Assembly (NCBI RefSeq): GCF_009770985.1
Contig: NZ_WSRW01000003.1
Location: forward strand, 791,275 to 855,274
From: Mucilaginibacter lacusdianchii
GTDB lineage: Bacteria > Bacteroidota > Bacteroidia > Sphingobacteriales > Sphingobacteriaceae
Length of the DNA stretch: 64,000 bases
Direction: 5' to 3'
The translations under genes were made by a program, and so were the position numbers. The notes under the pieces were generated by a model that saw nothing but the letters and a program-made list of their open reading frames with translations, was not told where the DNA came from and did no database searches. The stretch's first letter is position 1, and each line of letters opens with the position of its first letter. Of this stretch, positions 1-8,545 are shown piece after piece.

Positions 1-223
1 TGCCCATAGGGTAAATCTTTCGGGCGTTGGTAAGTTATATGCGCTTGATTTTGTTGTAGCCGATTACCGCATTAAAACCTCTGGCGCATCTCATTGCGAA
101 ATCAATGTGTTAAAAAATCTGGAAGTGAATAGCAAAGGGGCGTCTGAGGTAACTTATCGCGGCAATCCGTCTAGCGTTGTTAATCACAAATCGGGTGCAT
201 CATCCATCAAAAAAATAGATTAA
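1..223 (+). CDS. C-terminal end of a GIN-domain (DUF2807) putative adhesin-like protein, partial
   Basis: The window opens inside this gene. Frame 2 is open from the first bases to a TAA at 221-223. The visible residues are a short beta-helix-like run with repeated G(A/V)(S/G) turns, such as LSGVGKL, TSGASHCEI, SKGASEV and KSGASSI. This is the typical pattern of the 'putative auto-transporter adhesin head GIN' family of Bacteroidota, secreted proteins of unknown role. The N-terminus and any signal peptide lie outside the window. It converges on the small lipoprotein gene that follows. The family assignment is fairly safe; the function is not known. Confidence 0.7.
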   Translation, partial: AHRVNLSGVGKLYALDFVVADYRIKTSGASHCEINVLKNLEVNSKGASEVTYRGNPSSVVNHKSGASSIKKID

Positions 224-232
224 CCACTATTA

Positions 233-478
233 TTACATTGGCGGATTTGGAGGAACTGGATTTGGTGTTGGATTAGGCCTAACGTTAGGTACTGGTGCGG
301 GCGTAAGCTTAACGCTAGGAGTAGTACCCGTTGAGTCGGTATTGGAAGTATTGGATGGTGAAGGCATATCTTTGGTCCGAACGTTTTTGCTGCCCGAATT
401 TTTTTGAGTATGACAGGCAACAAGTGTGCTAGCGGCAAGTAACAAAGCAGCGCAGGTATATGTAACTGATTTTTTCAT
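233..478 (-). CDS. Small proline-rich lipoprotein (hypothetical, 81 aa)
   Basis: The 81-residue product starts at the ATG at 478. A longer in-frame start exists, but only this one places a classical lipoprotein signal at the N-terminus: MKK, then a hydrophobic stretch and a lipobox TLVAC with Cys22. The mature part is Ser/Thr/Asn-rich and ends in a Pro-Asn-rich tail (PNVRPNPTPNPVPPNPP), likely extended and surface- or periplasm-exposed. No catalytic domain is visible. Its stop lies 10 bp from the end of the converging GIN-domain gene. Function unknown; being a lipoprotein is inferred from the lipobox. Confidence 0.6.
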   Translation of the reverse strand: MKKSVTYTCAALLLAASTLVACHTQKNSGSKNVRTKDMPSPSNTSNTDSTGTTPSVKLTPAPVPNVRPNPTPNPVPPNPPM

Positions 479-618
479 GAATGAATTTAGGTACATAACA
501 CACAACTGCTGCATTGGTTTATACATCTGAACAAATGTTGTTGCACTGTTTAAGTTCAATTCAAGCCAGTTATGCAAAACTCCTGTTGGTATATAGCTAA
601 AATAAAAAAATAATTACT

Positions 619-626
619 TACTTTTG
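619..626 (+). promoter_or_regulatory. Candidate Bacteroidota -7 element for tig
   Basis: TACTTTTG matches the TAnnTTTG consensus of the primary sigma factor of Bacteroidota. It lies about 70 bp before the tig start. No TTG is seen at the expected upstream distance, so only the -7 half is supported. Confidence 0.4.
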
Positions 627-696
627 CGCCTCAAAAAACTGATGAGTTGTATTGTGCTCATTACGTTTAAGTTAACGACTATATAAGGTATAAACG

Positions 697-2049
697 ATGA
701 ATATATCACAGGAAAAAACAGATAAACTGAATGCAGTTATCAAAATAAACATTGATGCTGTAGATTACCAGGCACGTGTTGATAAGGCTATTAAAGAACA
801 AGCTAAAAAAGCGCAATTACCAGGTTTCCGTAAAGGTATGGTTCCGGCTGCGCACATCAAAAGAATGTATGGTAAAAGCATTTTGGTTGATGAGATCAAC
901 AACTTGTTATCTGATACCCTGAATAACTATTTAAATGAGCAGCAACTGGAAGTATTAGGTCAGCCGCTACCTAAAGTAGATGATACTAAAGAATATAACT
1001 GGGATTTTGCTGATAATTTTGAGTTTAACTACGAAGTTGGTTTGGCTCCGGAATTTGATGTTAATTTTTCGGCTGATGATAAGCTGACCAGCTACAAAAT
1101 TAAAGTAGATGACGAAACGTTAGCTTCTCGCATTAAAAACCTGCGTCGCAGCTACGGAAAGATGACAAACCCTGACGTATCGGCAGATGATGACGTGTTG
1201 TTTGGCGAATTAGTACAGCTTTCGGCAGATGGTTCTGTTTTTGAAGGTGGTATTACCAACACAACTACTTTACGTTTAGATCAGGTTCAAGATGAAGAAA
1301 TTAAAAAGTCTTTAATCGGTTTAAAGAAAGATGACGTAGTTGAACTGGACATCCAAAAAGCATTTAACAATGAAGCGCCACGTGTAGCTGCTTTGTTAAA
1401 AGTTGATGAAGCAACTGCAGCTGAATTACAGTCAAAATTCCGCTTTACAGTTAAAAACATCAATCGCTTAGAAGATAGCGATTTGGACCAGGCGTTCTTT
1501 GACAAAATTTTAGGCGAAGGTACTGTAACTACCGAAGAGGAGTTTAAAGCTAAAATTACCGAGGAGCTGGAAAATATGATGGTTCAAGATTCAAACAGCA
1601 AATTACAGGCTGACATCTACAACCAAGCACTTGAAAAAATTAACTTTGAGTTGCCTGATGAGTTCCTGAAACGTTGGTTAAAAGCAACTAACGAAAAACT
1701 AAGTGACGAAGAATTAGCTGGCGGCTATGATGATTTTGCAAAAAATCTGAAATGGACTTTGATCGGCAATAAAATCGTTAAAGAACAAAACCTGGAAATT
1801 AAATACGAAGATGTGCTTGATTTAGCTAAACAACGTATTGATGCCCAGTTTAGAATGTATAGCCCACAACCTATCAGCGAAGAGCAATTGAGCCAGTACG
1901 CTGTTCAGTTTTTACAGGACAAAGAAAACGCCAACCGAATTTTTGAGGAAGCGAAATCACAAAAAGTATTTGATTATCTGAAAAGCGTAGTAACCCTGAA
2001 CGAACAGGAAATTGCCTTCGACGAATTCAGCAAATTAGTACAAGCTTAA
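697..2049 (+). CDS. tig: Trigger factor, ribosome-associated chaperone
   Basis: A 450-residue protein of normal trigger factor length. The N-terminal ribosome-binding domain carries the signature loop PGFRKGMVP (around residues 41-49; consensus GFRxGxxP) that docks at the tunnel exit. The middle region occupies the place of the FKBP-like PPIase domain but is divergent, as is common in Bacteroidota. The C-terminal third is helical and charged, like the chaperone arms. It helps nascent chains fold in the cytosol. It precedes clpP and clpX, a common order in bacteria, but ends in its own terminator. Identification is strong. Confidence 0.95.
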   Translation: MNISQEKTDKLNAVIKINIDAVDYQARVDKAIKEQAKKAQLPGFRKGMVPAAHIKRMYGKSILVDEINNLLSDTLNNYLNEQQLEVLGQPLPKVDDTKEYNWDFADNFEFNYEVGLAPEFDVNFSADDKLTSYKIKVDDETLASRIKNLRRSYGKMTNPDVSADDDVLFGELVQLSADGSVFEGGITNTTTLRLDQVQDEEIKKSLIGLKKDDVVELDIQKAFNNEAPRVAALLKVDEATAAELQSKFRFTVKNINRLEDSDLDQAFFDKILGEGTVTTEEEFKAKITEELENMMVQDSNSKLQADIYNQALEKINFELPDEFLKRWLKATNEKLSDEELAGGYDDFAKNLKWTLIGNKIVKEQNLEIKYEDVLDLAKQRIDAQFRMYSPQPISEEQLSQYAVQFLQDKENANRIFEEAKSQKVFDYLKSVVTLNEQEIAFDEFSKLVQA

Positions 2050-2072
2050 TTAAGTACTGATATACAATTTTG

Positions 2073-2103
2073 AAAAGCAACCCAAACTTTGGGTTGCTTT
2101 TTT
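2073..2103 (+). terminator. Rho-independent terminator after tig
   Basis: The arms AAAGCAACCC and GGGTTGCTTT form a stem over a short loop, followed by a run of T. It sits 24 bp after the tig stop, so clpP needs its own promoter. Confidence 0.85.
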
Positions 2104-2134
2104 ATTTTATCAAACCTTGCCAACAAATAATTGT

Positions 2135-2196
2135 TAGGTAATCGATTTTGCATTTTATGCTTAATAATAACCCGTTAACAAAGGCATGATTACCTA
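2135..2196. repeat. Spaced inverted repeat TAGGTAATC / GATTACCTA upstream of clpP
   Basis: A 9-bp arm at 2135-2143 is repeated inverted at 2188-2196, about 95 bp before clpP. It could be a regulator site or a weak long-loop hairpin. Its position, in the promoter region of clpP and clpX, is the only reason to record it. Confidence 0.3.
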
Positions 2197-2290
2197 TCAC
2201 TATATTTTTTCACATCGTTATTAATACATCCAACTAAAAACTATATTTACCGCGGCAGACCGCCGCTTTTAACTTAGAAATCTTAATACA

Positions 2291-3010
2291 ATGAATAACA
2301 TCGATAAAAACGAATTTAGAAAGTATGCTGTTAAACACCACCGTATTAACAGTATTCACGTTGACAAATTTATTTCAAGCGTTGAGCATAAAATGATGCC
2401 AACCGGTATTGCATATCCGGTTGGCATGACACCTTATATTATTGAAGAGCGTCAGCTGAACGTGGCACAAATGGACGTGTTTTCACGTTTAATGATGGAC
2501 CGTATCATCTTTTTAGGTGATGCTATTTATGAAAATATTGCCAACATTATTCAGGCGCAGTTATTGTTTTTGCAATCTGCTGATGCTAAACGTGATATCC
2601 AAATATACATCAACTCACCAGGTGGTTCCGTTTATGCCGGTTTAGGTATTTATGATACCATGCAGTTTGTAAGCAATGACGTAGCCACAATCTGTACCGG
2701 TATGGCTGCATCTATGGCTGCCGTATTGCTTTGTGCAGGTGCCGAAGGCAAACGTGCTGCCTTGCCACACTCACGTGTAATGATTCACCAACCGCTGGGT
2801 GGTGCACAAGGACAGGCATCTGATATTGAAATTACTGCGCGTGAAATTATGAAGCTGAAAAAAGAGCTTTATGAAATTATTTCAAAACACAGTGGTACAC
2901 CTTACGAGAAAGTTTGGGAAGCTTCAGACCGCGACCATTGGATGATTGCTGATGAAGCTAAGGAATTTGGCATGGTTGATGAGGTATTAGGTAGAAACAG
3001 CGATAAATAA
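2291..3010 (+). CDS. clpP: ATP-dependent Clp protease proteolytic subunit
   Basis: A 239-residue serine peptidase of family S14. The catalytic triad can be placed: Ser141 in GMAASMAA, His166 in RVMIHQPLGG and Asp215 in SDRDHWM, with the Ser-His spacing usual for ClpP. The N-terminus is about 40 residues longer than E. coli ClpP, as is usual in Bacteroidota, and may be processed. It forms the tetradecameric chamber that degrades proteins unfolded by ClpX, encoded 98 bp downstream. A strong AT-rich hairpin lies between the two genes. Confidence 0.96.
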   Translation: MNNIDKNEFRKYAVKHHRINSIHVDKFISSVEHKMMPTGIAYPVGMTPYIIEERQLNVAQMDVFSRLMMDRIIFLGDAIYENIANIIQAQLLFLQSADAKRDIQIYINSPGGSVYAGLGIYDTMQFVSNDVATICTGMAASMAAVLLCAGAEGKRAALPHSRVMIHQPLGGAQGQASDIEITAREIMKLKKELYEIISKHSGTPYEKVWEASDRDHWMIADEAKEFGMVDEVLGRNSDK

Positions 3011-3031
3011 TTTCTGTTGTGTACTCTTACG

Positions 3032-3071
3032 TTACAGAATTAGTTTTAATTTATTAAAACTAATTCTGTAA
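3032..3071 (+). terminator. Perfect 40-bp AT-rich palindrome between clpP and clpX
   Basis: The 19-base arms at 3032-3050 and 3053-3071 are exact reverse complements separated by two bases. They would form a very stable but AT-rich RNA hairpin 21 bp after the clpP stop. There is no clean U-tract on the plus strand, so it may be a partial terminator, an RNA processing or stability element, or a cruciform. Calling it a terminator is inference. Confidence 0.5.
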
Positions 3072-3108
3072 TTAACTATTAATTTTAAGATATTAAATCT
3101 TTGATCAG

Positions 3109-4347
3109 ATGAACAAGAACAGCAAGGAGATCAGGTGTTCGTTTTGTGGTGCCGGTAAACAGGATTCCCTGATGCTAATTGCAGGACTAGACGCTCATAT
3201 TTGCGATAAATGCGTTAACCAGGCCAACGAAATTTTAGCCGAAGAACTAAAGGTTAGGAAAGTAAAAACATCACCTTCTGCACCTACTGTACTTAAGCCG
3301 TCTGAAATTAAATCGCATCTAGATCAGTACGTCATTGGTCAAGACGATGCCAAAAAAGTACTGGCTGTAGCAGTATACAATCACTACAAGCGCCTTAACC
3401 AACGAGTTGATAAAGACGAGGTAGAGATTGAAAAATCGAACATCATGATGGTAGGCGAAACTGGTACAGGTAAAACCTTGCTGGCTAAAACCATAGCTAA
3501 AATATTAAATGTTCCTTTCTGTATTTCTGACGCTACTGTGTTAACAGAAGCTGGTTATGTAGGGGAGGATGTTGAAAGTATTTTGACCCGTTTGCTACAA
3601 GCCGCCGATTATGATGTTGCTGCTGCCGAAAAAGGAATTGTGTACATTGATGAGGTTGATAAAATTGCCCGTAAAAGTGACAATGCCTCTATAACCCGCG
3701 ATGTTTCCGGCGAAGGCGTACAACAGGCGTTGCTGAAAATTTTGGAAGGTACTATTGTGAACGTTCCGCCACAAGGTGGCCGTAAGCACCCCGACCAAAA
3801 GATGATCAGTGTTAATACCAGCAATATCTTATTCATTTGTGGTGGCGCATTCGATGGCATCGACAGAAAGATTGCCAGCCGCTTGCGTACACAAACAGTA
3901 GGTTATAAAATGAACCGCGATGAAGTTGAAGTGGATATGAAAAACTTGTATAAGTACATTACTCCACAGGATTTAAAATCATTTGGCTTGATTCCTGAGT
4001 TGATTGGACGTTTACCGGTGCTTACACACTTGAACCCGTTAGATCGTGAGGCATTGCAAAACATTTTAGTTGAGCCCAAAAACTCATTGCTTAAACAATA
4101 CAAAAAGTTGTTTGATTATGAAGGCGTAAAGCTGGAGTTTGACGATGAAGTACTTGATTTTATTGTTGATAAAGCCATGGAGTTTAAGCTGGGTGCACGT
4201 GGCTTGCGTTCTATCTGCGAAGCTATCATGATTGATGCAATGTTTGAGTTCCCATCTAAAAAAGATGTAAAACGCCTGACAGTAACATTGGATTATGCCC
4301 GCGAGAAATTCGATAAATCGGATTTGAAAAAGTTAAAGGTGGCTTAA
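3109..4347 (+). CDS. clpX: ATP-dependent Clp protease ATP-binding subunit
   Basis: A 412-residue AAA+ unfoldase. The N-terminal zinc-binding domain has four cysteines (C10, C13, C32, C35). Walker A is GETGTGKT (residues 116-123) and Walker B is IVYIDEVD (177-184). A GARGLRS motif near the C-terminus fits the sensor-2 arginine. It recognises and unfolds substrates and threads them into ClpP, encoded just upstream. The gene starts 37 bp after the inter-gene palindrome, so transcription from clpP may be reduced there. Length and all key motifs are intact. Confidence 0.97.
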   Translation: MNKNSKEIRCSFCGAGKQDSLMLIAGLDAHICDKCVNQANEILAEELKVRKVKTSPSAPTVLKPSEIKSHLDQYVIGQDDAKKVLAVAVYNHYKRLNQRVDKDEVEIEKSNIMMVGETGTGKTLLAKTIAKILNVPFCISDATVLTEAGYVGEDVESILTRLLQAADYDVAAAEKGIVYIDEVDKIARKSDNASITRDVSGEGVQQALLKILEGTIVNVPPQGGRKHPDQKMISVNTSNILFICGGAFDGIDRKIASRLRTQTVGYKMNRDEVEVDMKNLYKYITPQDLKSFGLIPELIGRLPVLTHLNPLDREALQNILVEPKNSLLKQYKKLFDYEGVKLEFDDEVLDFIVDKAMEFKLGARGLRSICEAIMIDAMFEFPSKKDVKRLTVTLDYAREKFDKSDLKKLKVA

Positions 4348-4409
4348 TCTTAACAGAATCTTAATGCAAATAAGCAAAAAAATGCTTAAATTTGTTTTTA
4401 TACAAAAAG

Positions 4410-4436
4410 CAAACCCTGGTGAAACGCCGGGGTTTG
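4410..4436 (+). terminator. Terminator after clpX
   Basis: A 10-bp stem CAAACCCTGG / CCGGGGTTTG, with one G-T wobble, closes a short loop 62 bp after the clpX stop. The T-run behind it is weak (TTGTTGTAT). Confidence 0.6.
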
Positions 4437-4468
4437 TTGTATAAGTAACTTTGATAATTTACAGTATT

Positions 4469-4491
4469 GTCACCCGGAGCCTGCCGAAGGG
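4469..4491. repeat. Single copy of a GTCACCC-GAGCCTG-CGAAGGG dispersed repeat
   Basis: The segment at 4469-4491 begins GTCACCCGGAGCCTG and ends CCGAAGGG. It closely resembles a short intergenic repeat (GTCACCCTGAGCCTG...CGAAGGG) that I recall as common in Bacteroidota and other bacterial genomes. No second copy is seen in this window. The family assignment is from memory. Confidence 0.45.
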
Positions 4492-4609
4492 AAGCGTAAT
4501 TCTAAAGTGTTTGCCAAAAACACGGTAATTGTGCAGAGACAAGATAGGCTTAACGGTGTTAATGCTTAAAACATCCGCCGACTCAACAGCGGATAAAAAA
4601 GGAGAAAAT

Positions 4610-5473
4610 ATGAACGAAGAAATAGAAATAAAAAAAGATGCCGGCATAGTGGAAAATGCCAAAAAAGTAAAAGAAGTACAATCTCCTATTAAAAGTGGTT
4701 TAAAAACTAAGGAAGCTATTGTAGCCAATTGGCTGCCTCGTTACACAGGCCGTACGCTTGATGCGTTTGGAAGCTACATTATACTTACCAATTTTTCAAA
4801 GTATCTGCAGTTGTTTTCTAAATGGCATAATGATGCGCCCATTATGGGTTTAGACAAACCGATGCAAAGTGTCACAGCGGATGGTATCACTATCATTAAC
4901 TTTGGTATGGGTAGCTCAGTAGCTGCAACCGTGATGGATTTGTTAACCGCTATTCAGCCCAAAGCAGTTATATTTTTGGGTAAGTGCGGCGGTTTAAAAA
5001 AGAAAAACAATGTAGGTGACCTGATATTACCTATAGCTGCTATACGTGGTGAAGGTACATCAAATGACTACTTACCGCCAGAAGTACCAGCATTGCCATC
5101 TTTTTCGTTGCAAAAAGCAATATCAACTACCATACGCGATTTTTCTCGCGATTATTGGACCGGTACATGTTACACCACTAACCGTCGGGTATGGGAACAC
5201 GATAAAGAGTTCAAAAAATATTTGAAAACACTGCGTGCTATGGCGGTTGATATGGAAACGGCGACCATTTTCACAACTGGTTTTGCCAATAAAATTCCAA
5301 CTGGTGCACTGTTACTGGTATCTGACCAGCCGATGGTTCCGGAGGGTGTAAAAACTGCTGAAAGCGACTCCAAAGTAACTGAACACTATGTGGAAACGCA
5401 CCTTAAGGTTGGTATAGAATCGTTGAAACAGTTAGTCAACAATGGCTTAACGGTAAAACACCTTAAGTTCTAA
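4610..5473 (+). CDS. amn: AMP nucleosidase
   Basis: A 287-residue nucleoside phosphorylase/hydrolase-fold (PNP_UDP) enzyme that should cleave AMP to adenine and ribose 5-phosphate. Family marks are the phosphate/ribose-binding glycine-rich segment (NFGMGSSVAA, FLGKCGG), the MAVDMETATIF segment that contacts ribose, and the VSDQP segment with the catalytic Asp. An upstream in-frame ATG at 4529 would add 27 residues. The start at 4610 is preferred because GGAG sits 5 bases before it, a rare clear Shine-Dalgarno in this genome. Other nucleosidases of this fold are a lesser alternative. Confidence 0.85.
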   Translation: MNEEIEIKKDAGIVENAKKVKEVQSPIKSGLKTKEAIVANWLPRYTGRTLDAFGSYIILTNFSKYLQLFSKWHNDAPIMGLDKPMQSVTADGITIINFGMGSSVAATVMDLLTAIQPKAVIFLGKCGGLKKKNNVGDLILPIAAIRGEGTSNDYLPPEVPALPSFSLQKAISTTIRDFSRDYWTGTCYTTNRRVWEHDKEFKKYLKTLRAMAVDMETATIFTTGFANKIPTGALLLVSDQPMVPEGVKTAESDSKVTEHYVETHLKVGIESLKQLVNNGLTVKHLKF

Positions 5474-5837
5474 TGTTTGCTAAAAGCTATATGTTGTTTT
5501 ATACATTAGTGAGAGATCTTATACGCCAAATCCTATTCGGAGGCGTAAAGGATTTCTCCTAACGTTGATACAATATCTTGCCTTTATCTATACCATATCA
5601 TCATCATCTTTTGAGATAGTAACTACTATCTGTATTCCTTTAGTTTTTTCTCGACCTGTGTTTTAGTCACACAGTTTGCCTGTACCTTCTCTTGCCTTGC
5701 TCATTTTGAGCGCAATCATTATTGATTATTTTGCCAACCATATTTTTATAAAAGTTGTATTATAAAAATATCAACTAACGAATTATATTTATTAAGACTA
5801 CCTTTGCAGTAGACTATAAGTTAGCATAGCTTTTATT
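5474..5837. other. 364-bp intergenic region upstream of cystathionine beta-synthase
   Basis: No credible ORF. It contains interleaved inverted repeats (TACGCC/GGCGTA at 5522-5547 and AAATCCT/AGGATTT at 5528-5555) and a small hairpin AGATAGT-AACT-ACTATCT at 5614-5631. A good -7 element lies near its end. No known riboswitch class was recognised. Confidence 0.5.
5799..5806 (+). promoter_or_regulatory. Candidate -7 element for cystathionine beta-synthase
   Basis: TACCTTTG matches TAnnTTTG exactly, 32 bp before the start codon, so the 5' UTR would be about 25 nt. No TTG is seen at the ideal upstream spacing. Confidence 0.5.
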
Positions 5838-7199
5838 ATGTGGTACAATAACATACTCGAAACTATTGGCAATACGCCGATGGTGAAACTTAACAAAGTT
5901 ACCAAAGACATCAAAGCCACAGTTCTGGCTAAAATTGAAACAACCAATCCGGGTAACTCTATCAAAGATCGCATGGCTCTGAAAATGATTGAAGATGCCG
6001 AGCGCGATGGTCGCCTTAAACCAGGTGGTACTATCATTGAAGGTACTTCCGGCAATACGGGTACAGGCTTGGCTATCGCCGCAATTATTAAAGGTTACAA
6101 ATGTATTTTTACCACTACGGATAAACAGTCTAAAGAAAAATTCGACGTATTACGTGCCTTTGGCGCCGAGGTTATTGTGTGCCCTACAAATGTAGATCCG
6201 GAGGATCCACGTTCTTATTACTCGGTTTCTTCGCGTTTAGAAAGGGAAGTGCCTAACTCCTGGAAGCCAAATCAATACGATAACCTCTCTAACTCGCAAG
6301 CTAACTATGAGCAGACCGGGCCAGAGATATGGGAACAAACCGAAGGTAAAGTTACGCATGTTGTGGTCGGTGTGGGTACAGGCGGCACTATATCCGGCAC
6401 GGCGCGTTACTTGAAAGAGAAAAATCCGAACATTCAAATATTAGGTATTGATACATACGGTTCCGTATTTAAAAAATACAAAGAGACCGGTATTTTCGAT
6501 AAAAACGAAATTTATCCATACATAACCGAGGGGATAGGTGAAGACTTTTTGCCGCAGAATGTTGACTTTAGTTTGATTGATTATTTTGAAAAGGTTACTG
6601 ATAAAGATGCAGCGTTGATGACCCGTGAGGTTGCTTTGAAAGAAGGAATTTTTGCCGGTAACTCTACAGGCTCTGCCGTAGCAGGTGCTTTGCAGATGAA
6701 AGACCGCTTTAAAGAAGGTGATGTGGTGGTTATCATTTTCCCTGACCATGGCTCGCGGTACCTGGGCAAAATGTATAATGAAGACTGGTTGCGCGACCGC
6801 GGTTTCCTAAAAGATGAAAAGCTTACCGCCCGCGATATAATCCGCAAAAAAGAGAATCCTGAAATCATTACCATTGATAGCGAGAAAACTGTTTTGGAGG
6901 CTATCAACACCATCAAAACACTAAACATTTCGCAAATACCGGTTACACAAAAAGGCATGGTGGTAGGCAAGATTACGGAAAGCGATATTTTGGATGCACT
7001 GCTGGAAAATCCGTCGCTAAAATCGCAGCCCGTTCAAACTATCACGACAGTGCCATTTCCATTTGTAGATTTAAATACATCTATTGACAAAATATCTTCG
7101 ATGATCAACAAAGACAACATTGCGGTATTGATTGAAGACGAACAGGGCAAAATTGAGATTATCACGCAGTACGATATTATAAATGCTATATCTGCATAG
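5838..7199 (+). CDS. Cystathionine beta-synthase (PLP domain plus CBS pair)
   Basis: A 453-residue protein. The N-terminal 320 residues are a fold-type II PLP enzyme: NSIKDRMA with the Schiff-base lysine, the substrate loop EGTSGNTG, and the phosphate-binding VGTGGTISGTA. The C-terminal 120 residues contain two CBS motifs, which in this family bind adenosyl ligands and regulate activity. The likely reaction is serine plus homocysteine to cystathionine (transsulfuration). Cysteine synthase activity is the main alternative, because the catalytic domains are close relatives. It is a single-gene unit between its own promoter and a strong terminator. Confidence 0.85.
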   Translation: MWYNNILETIGNTPMVKLNKVTKDIKATVLAKIETTNPGNSIKDRMALKMIEDAERDGRLKPGGTIIEGTSGNTGTGLAIAAIIKGYKCIFTTTDKQSKEKFDVLRAFGAEVIVCPTNVDPEDPRSYYSVSSRLEREVPNSWKPNQYDNLSNSQANYEQTGPEIWEQTEGKVTHVVVGVGTGGTISGTARYLKEKNPNIQILGIDTYGSVFKKYKETGIFDKNEIYPYITEGIGEDFLPQNVDFSLIDYFEKVTDKDAALMTREVALKEGIFAGNSTGSAVAGALQMKDRFKEGDVVVIIFPDHGSRYLGKMYNEDWLRDRGFLKDEKLTARDIIRKKENPEIITIDSEKTVLEAINTIKTLNISQIPVTQKGMVVGKITESDILDALLENPSLKSQPVQTITTVPFPFVDLNTSIDKISSMINKDNIAVLIEDEQGKIEIITQYDIINAISA

Positions 7200-7227
7200 T
7201 ATATTAAAATCAATAAGAGATTAAGAT

Positions 7228-7266
7228 AAACGGGCCACTACGCAAGTAGATGGCCCGTTTGTTTTT
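7228..7266 (+). terminator. Terminator after cystathionine beta-synthase
   Basis: AAACGGGCCA pairs with TGGCCCGTTT. The loop itself folds into a mini-hairpin CTAC-GCAA-GTAG, and GTTTTT follows. A strong intrinsic terminator. Confidence 0.85.
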
Positions 7267-7337
7267 AGGGTAGGTGATTAGCCTAAAAAATCACATATTT
7301 GCTGCATTGTATTATCTTAATTCTTTAATCTTAAAAT

Positions 7338-8435
7338 ATGGCGGGTAACTCATTTGGACAGCTTTTCCGGATCACAACGTTTGGCGAATCGCACGGCGAA
7401 GCAATTGGCGTTATCATTGATGGTTGCCCAGCACAATTGCCTGTTGATTTAGATTACATACAAGCTGAGTTAGACAAGAGAAAACCTGGTCAATCTAAAA
7501 TTACCACTCAACGTAAAGAGAGTGACACGGTAAAGATACTATCGGGTGTATTTAATGGTAGAACTACCGGTACGCCTATAGCTATGCTGATTCCGAATGA
7601 AGATCAGCGGTCCAAAGATTATAGTCACAATACCGATGTGTTCCGTCCCTCGCATGCCGATTATACATACTTTTCCAAATATGGTATCCGCGATCACCGG
7701 GGTGGTGGACGTTCATCTGCCCGTGAAACCGCCGCGCGAGTAGCTGCTGGTGCTTTAGCTAAGCTTCTACTTAAATCGCAAGGTATTGAGGTGTTGGCAC
7801 ACGTAAGTAGTGTAGGCGTTATAAATGCACCTAATGTTAGCATCAGCAATGCCGAAGACTTTATCGCTACCCGCGAGGCCAATATTGTTCGCTGTGCTGA
7901 TCCGGCTACGGCCGAAGAAATGATTGCTCGTATAGATGAGGTGCGTAAACAAGGTAATACTATAGGCGGCAAAATTAGCTGCACCATTACTAACTGTCCG
8001 GTTGGTTTAGGTGAGCCTGTTTTTGACAAACTACATGCTGACTTGGGCAAGGCGATGCTAAGTATTAATGCAGTACATGGATTTGAATATGGCTCTGGTT
8101 TTACTGGAAGCGAAATGTTGGGTTCAGAACACAACGATATTTTTATAAAAACGGAAGGCGATGAGGTTAAAACCCTCACCAATTTTTCGGGAGGTATACA
8201 GGGCGGTATCAGTAATGGTATGCCTATTGAATTTAAAGTAGCCTTTAAGCCAGTAGCTACTATCATGCAAAACCAAAATACAGTTGATGCTGAGGGTAAC
8301 GCAGCACAGATACAAGGTAAAGGTCGGCATGACCCGTGCGTAGTACCACGTGCCGTGCCCATAGTAGAAGCCATGGCGGCGTTAGTAATAGCCGACTATT
8401 GGTTAAGAAATAAAACGGTTACCTTAGGTCACTGA
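7338..8435 (+). CDS. aroC: Chorismate synthase
   Basis: A 365-residue enzyme for the last shikimate-pathway step, EPSP to chorismate, using reduced FMN. Signature segments are present: GESHGEAIGVIIDG near the N-terminus, the RGGGRSSARETAARVAAGA block around residue 120, and RHDPCVVPRAVP near the C-terminus. The length is normal. It stands alone here, on the opposite strand from and about 3.6 kb before the aroA/pheA operon, so the shikimate genes form a loose cluster rather than one operon. A terminator follows directly. Confidence 0.97.
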   Translation: MAGNSFGQLFRITTFGESHGEAIGVIIDGCPAQLPVDLDYIQAELDKRKPGQSKITTQRKESDTVKILSGVFNGRTTGTPIAMLIPNEDQRSKDYSHNTDVFRPSHADYTYFSKYGIRDHRGGGRSSARETAARVAAGALAKLLLKSQGIEVLAHVSSVGVINAPNVSISNAEDFIATREANIVRCADPATAEEMIARIDEVRKQGNTIGGKISCTITNCPVGLGEPVFDKLHADLGKAMLSINAVHGFEYGSGFTGSEMLGSEHNDIFIKTEGDEVKTLTNFSGGIQGGISNGMPIEFKVAFKPVATIMQNQNTVDAEGNAAQIQGKGRHDPCVVPRAVPIVEAMAALVIADYWLRNKTVTLGH

Positions 8436-8467
8436 TGTGTAGCAGGTACTATAATTTAATAAAAATA

Positions 8468-8498
8468 AAAGAAGCCGGATAAAATCCGGCTTCTTTTA
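8468..8498. terminator. Bidirectional terminator between aroC and the HMA-membrane gene
   Basis: AAAGAAGCCGGAT and ATCCGGCTTCTTT form a 13-bp stem with an AAA loop, flanked by A-run and T-run. It can end transcription from both converging genes. Confidence 0.85.
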
Positions 8499-8545
8499 TT
8501 TTTAGGGTCAACTTTTTTCAAGACATCATTATACAATGGTGATTC

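Noticed and set aside
5522..5555. H-type pseudoknot riboswitch upstream of cystathionine beta-synthase
   Set aside because: Loop lengths (0, 7 and 1 nt) are sterically poor for a true pseudoknot, no known riboswitch core was recognised, and the best promoter is downstream.
7694..8374. 226-codon open frame antisense to aroC
   Set aside because: It lies entirely within aroC on the opposite strand; aroC has full-length conserved motifs, and the antisense product is low-complexity and unlike any protein.
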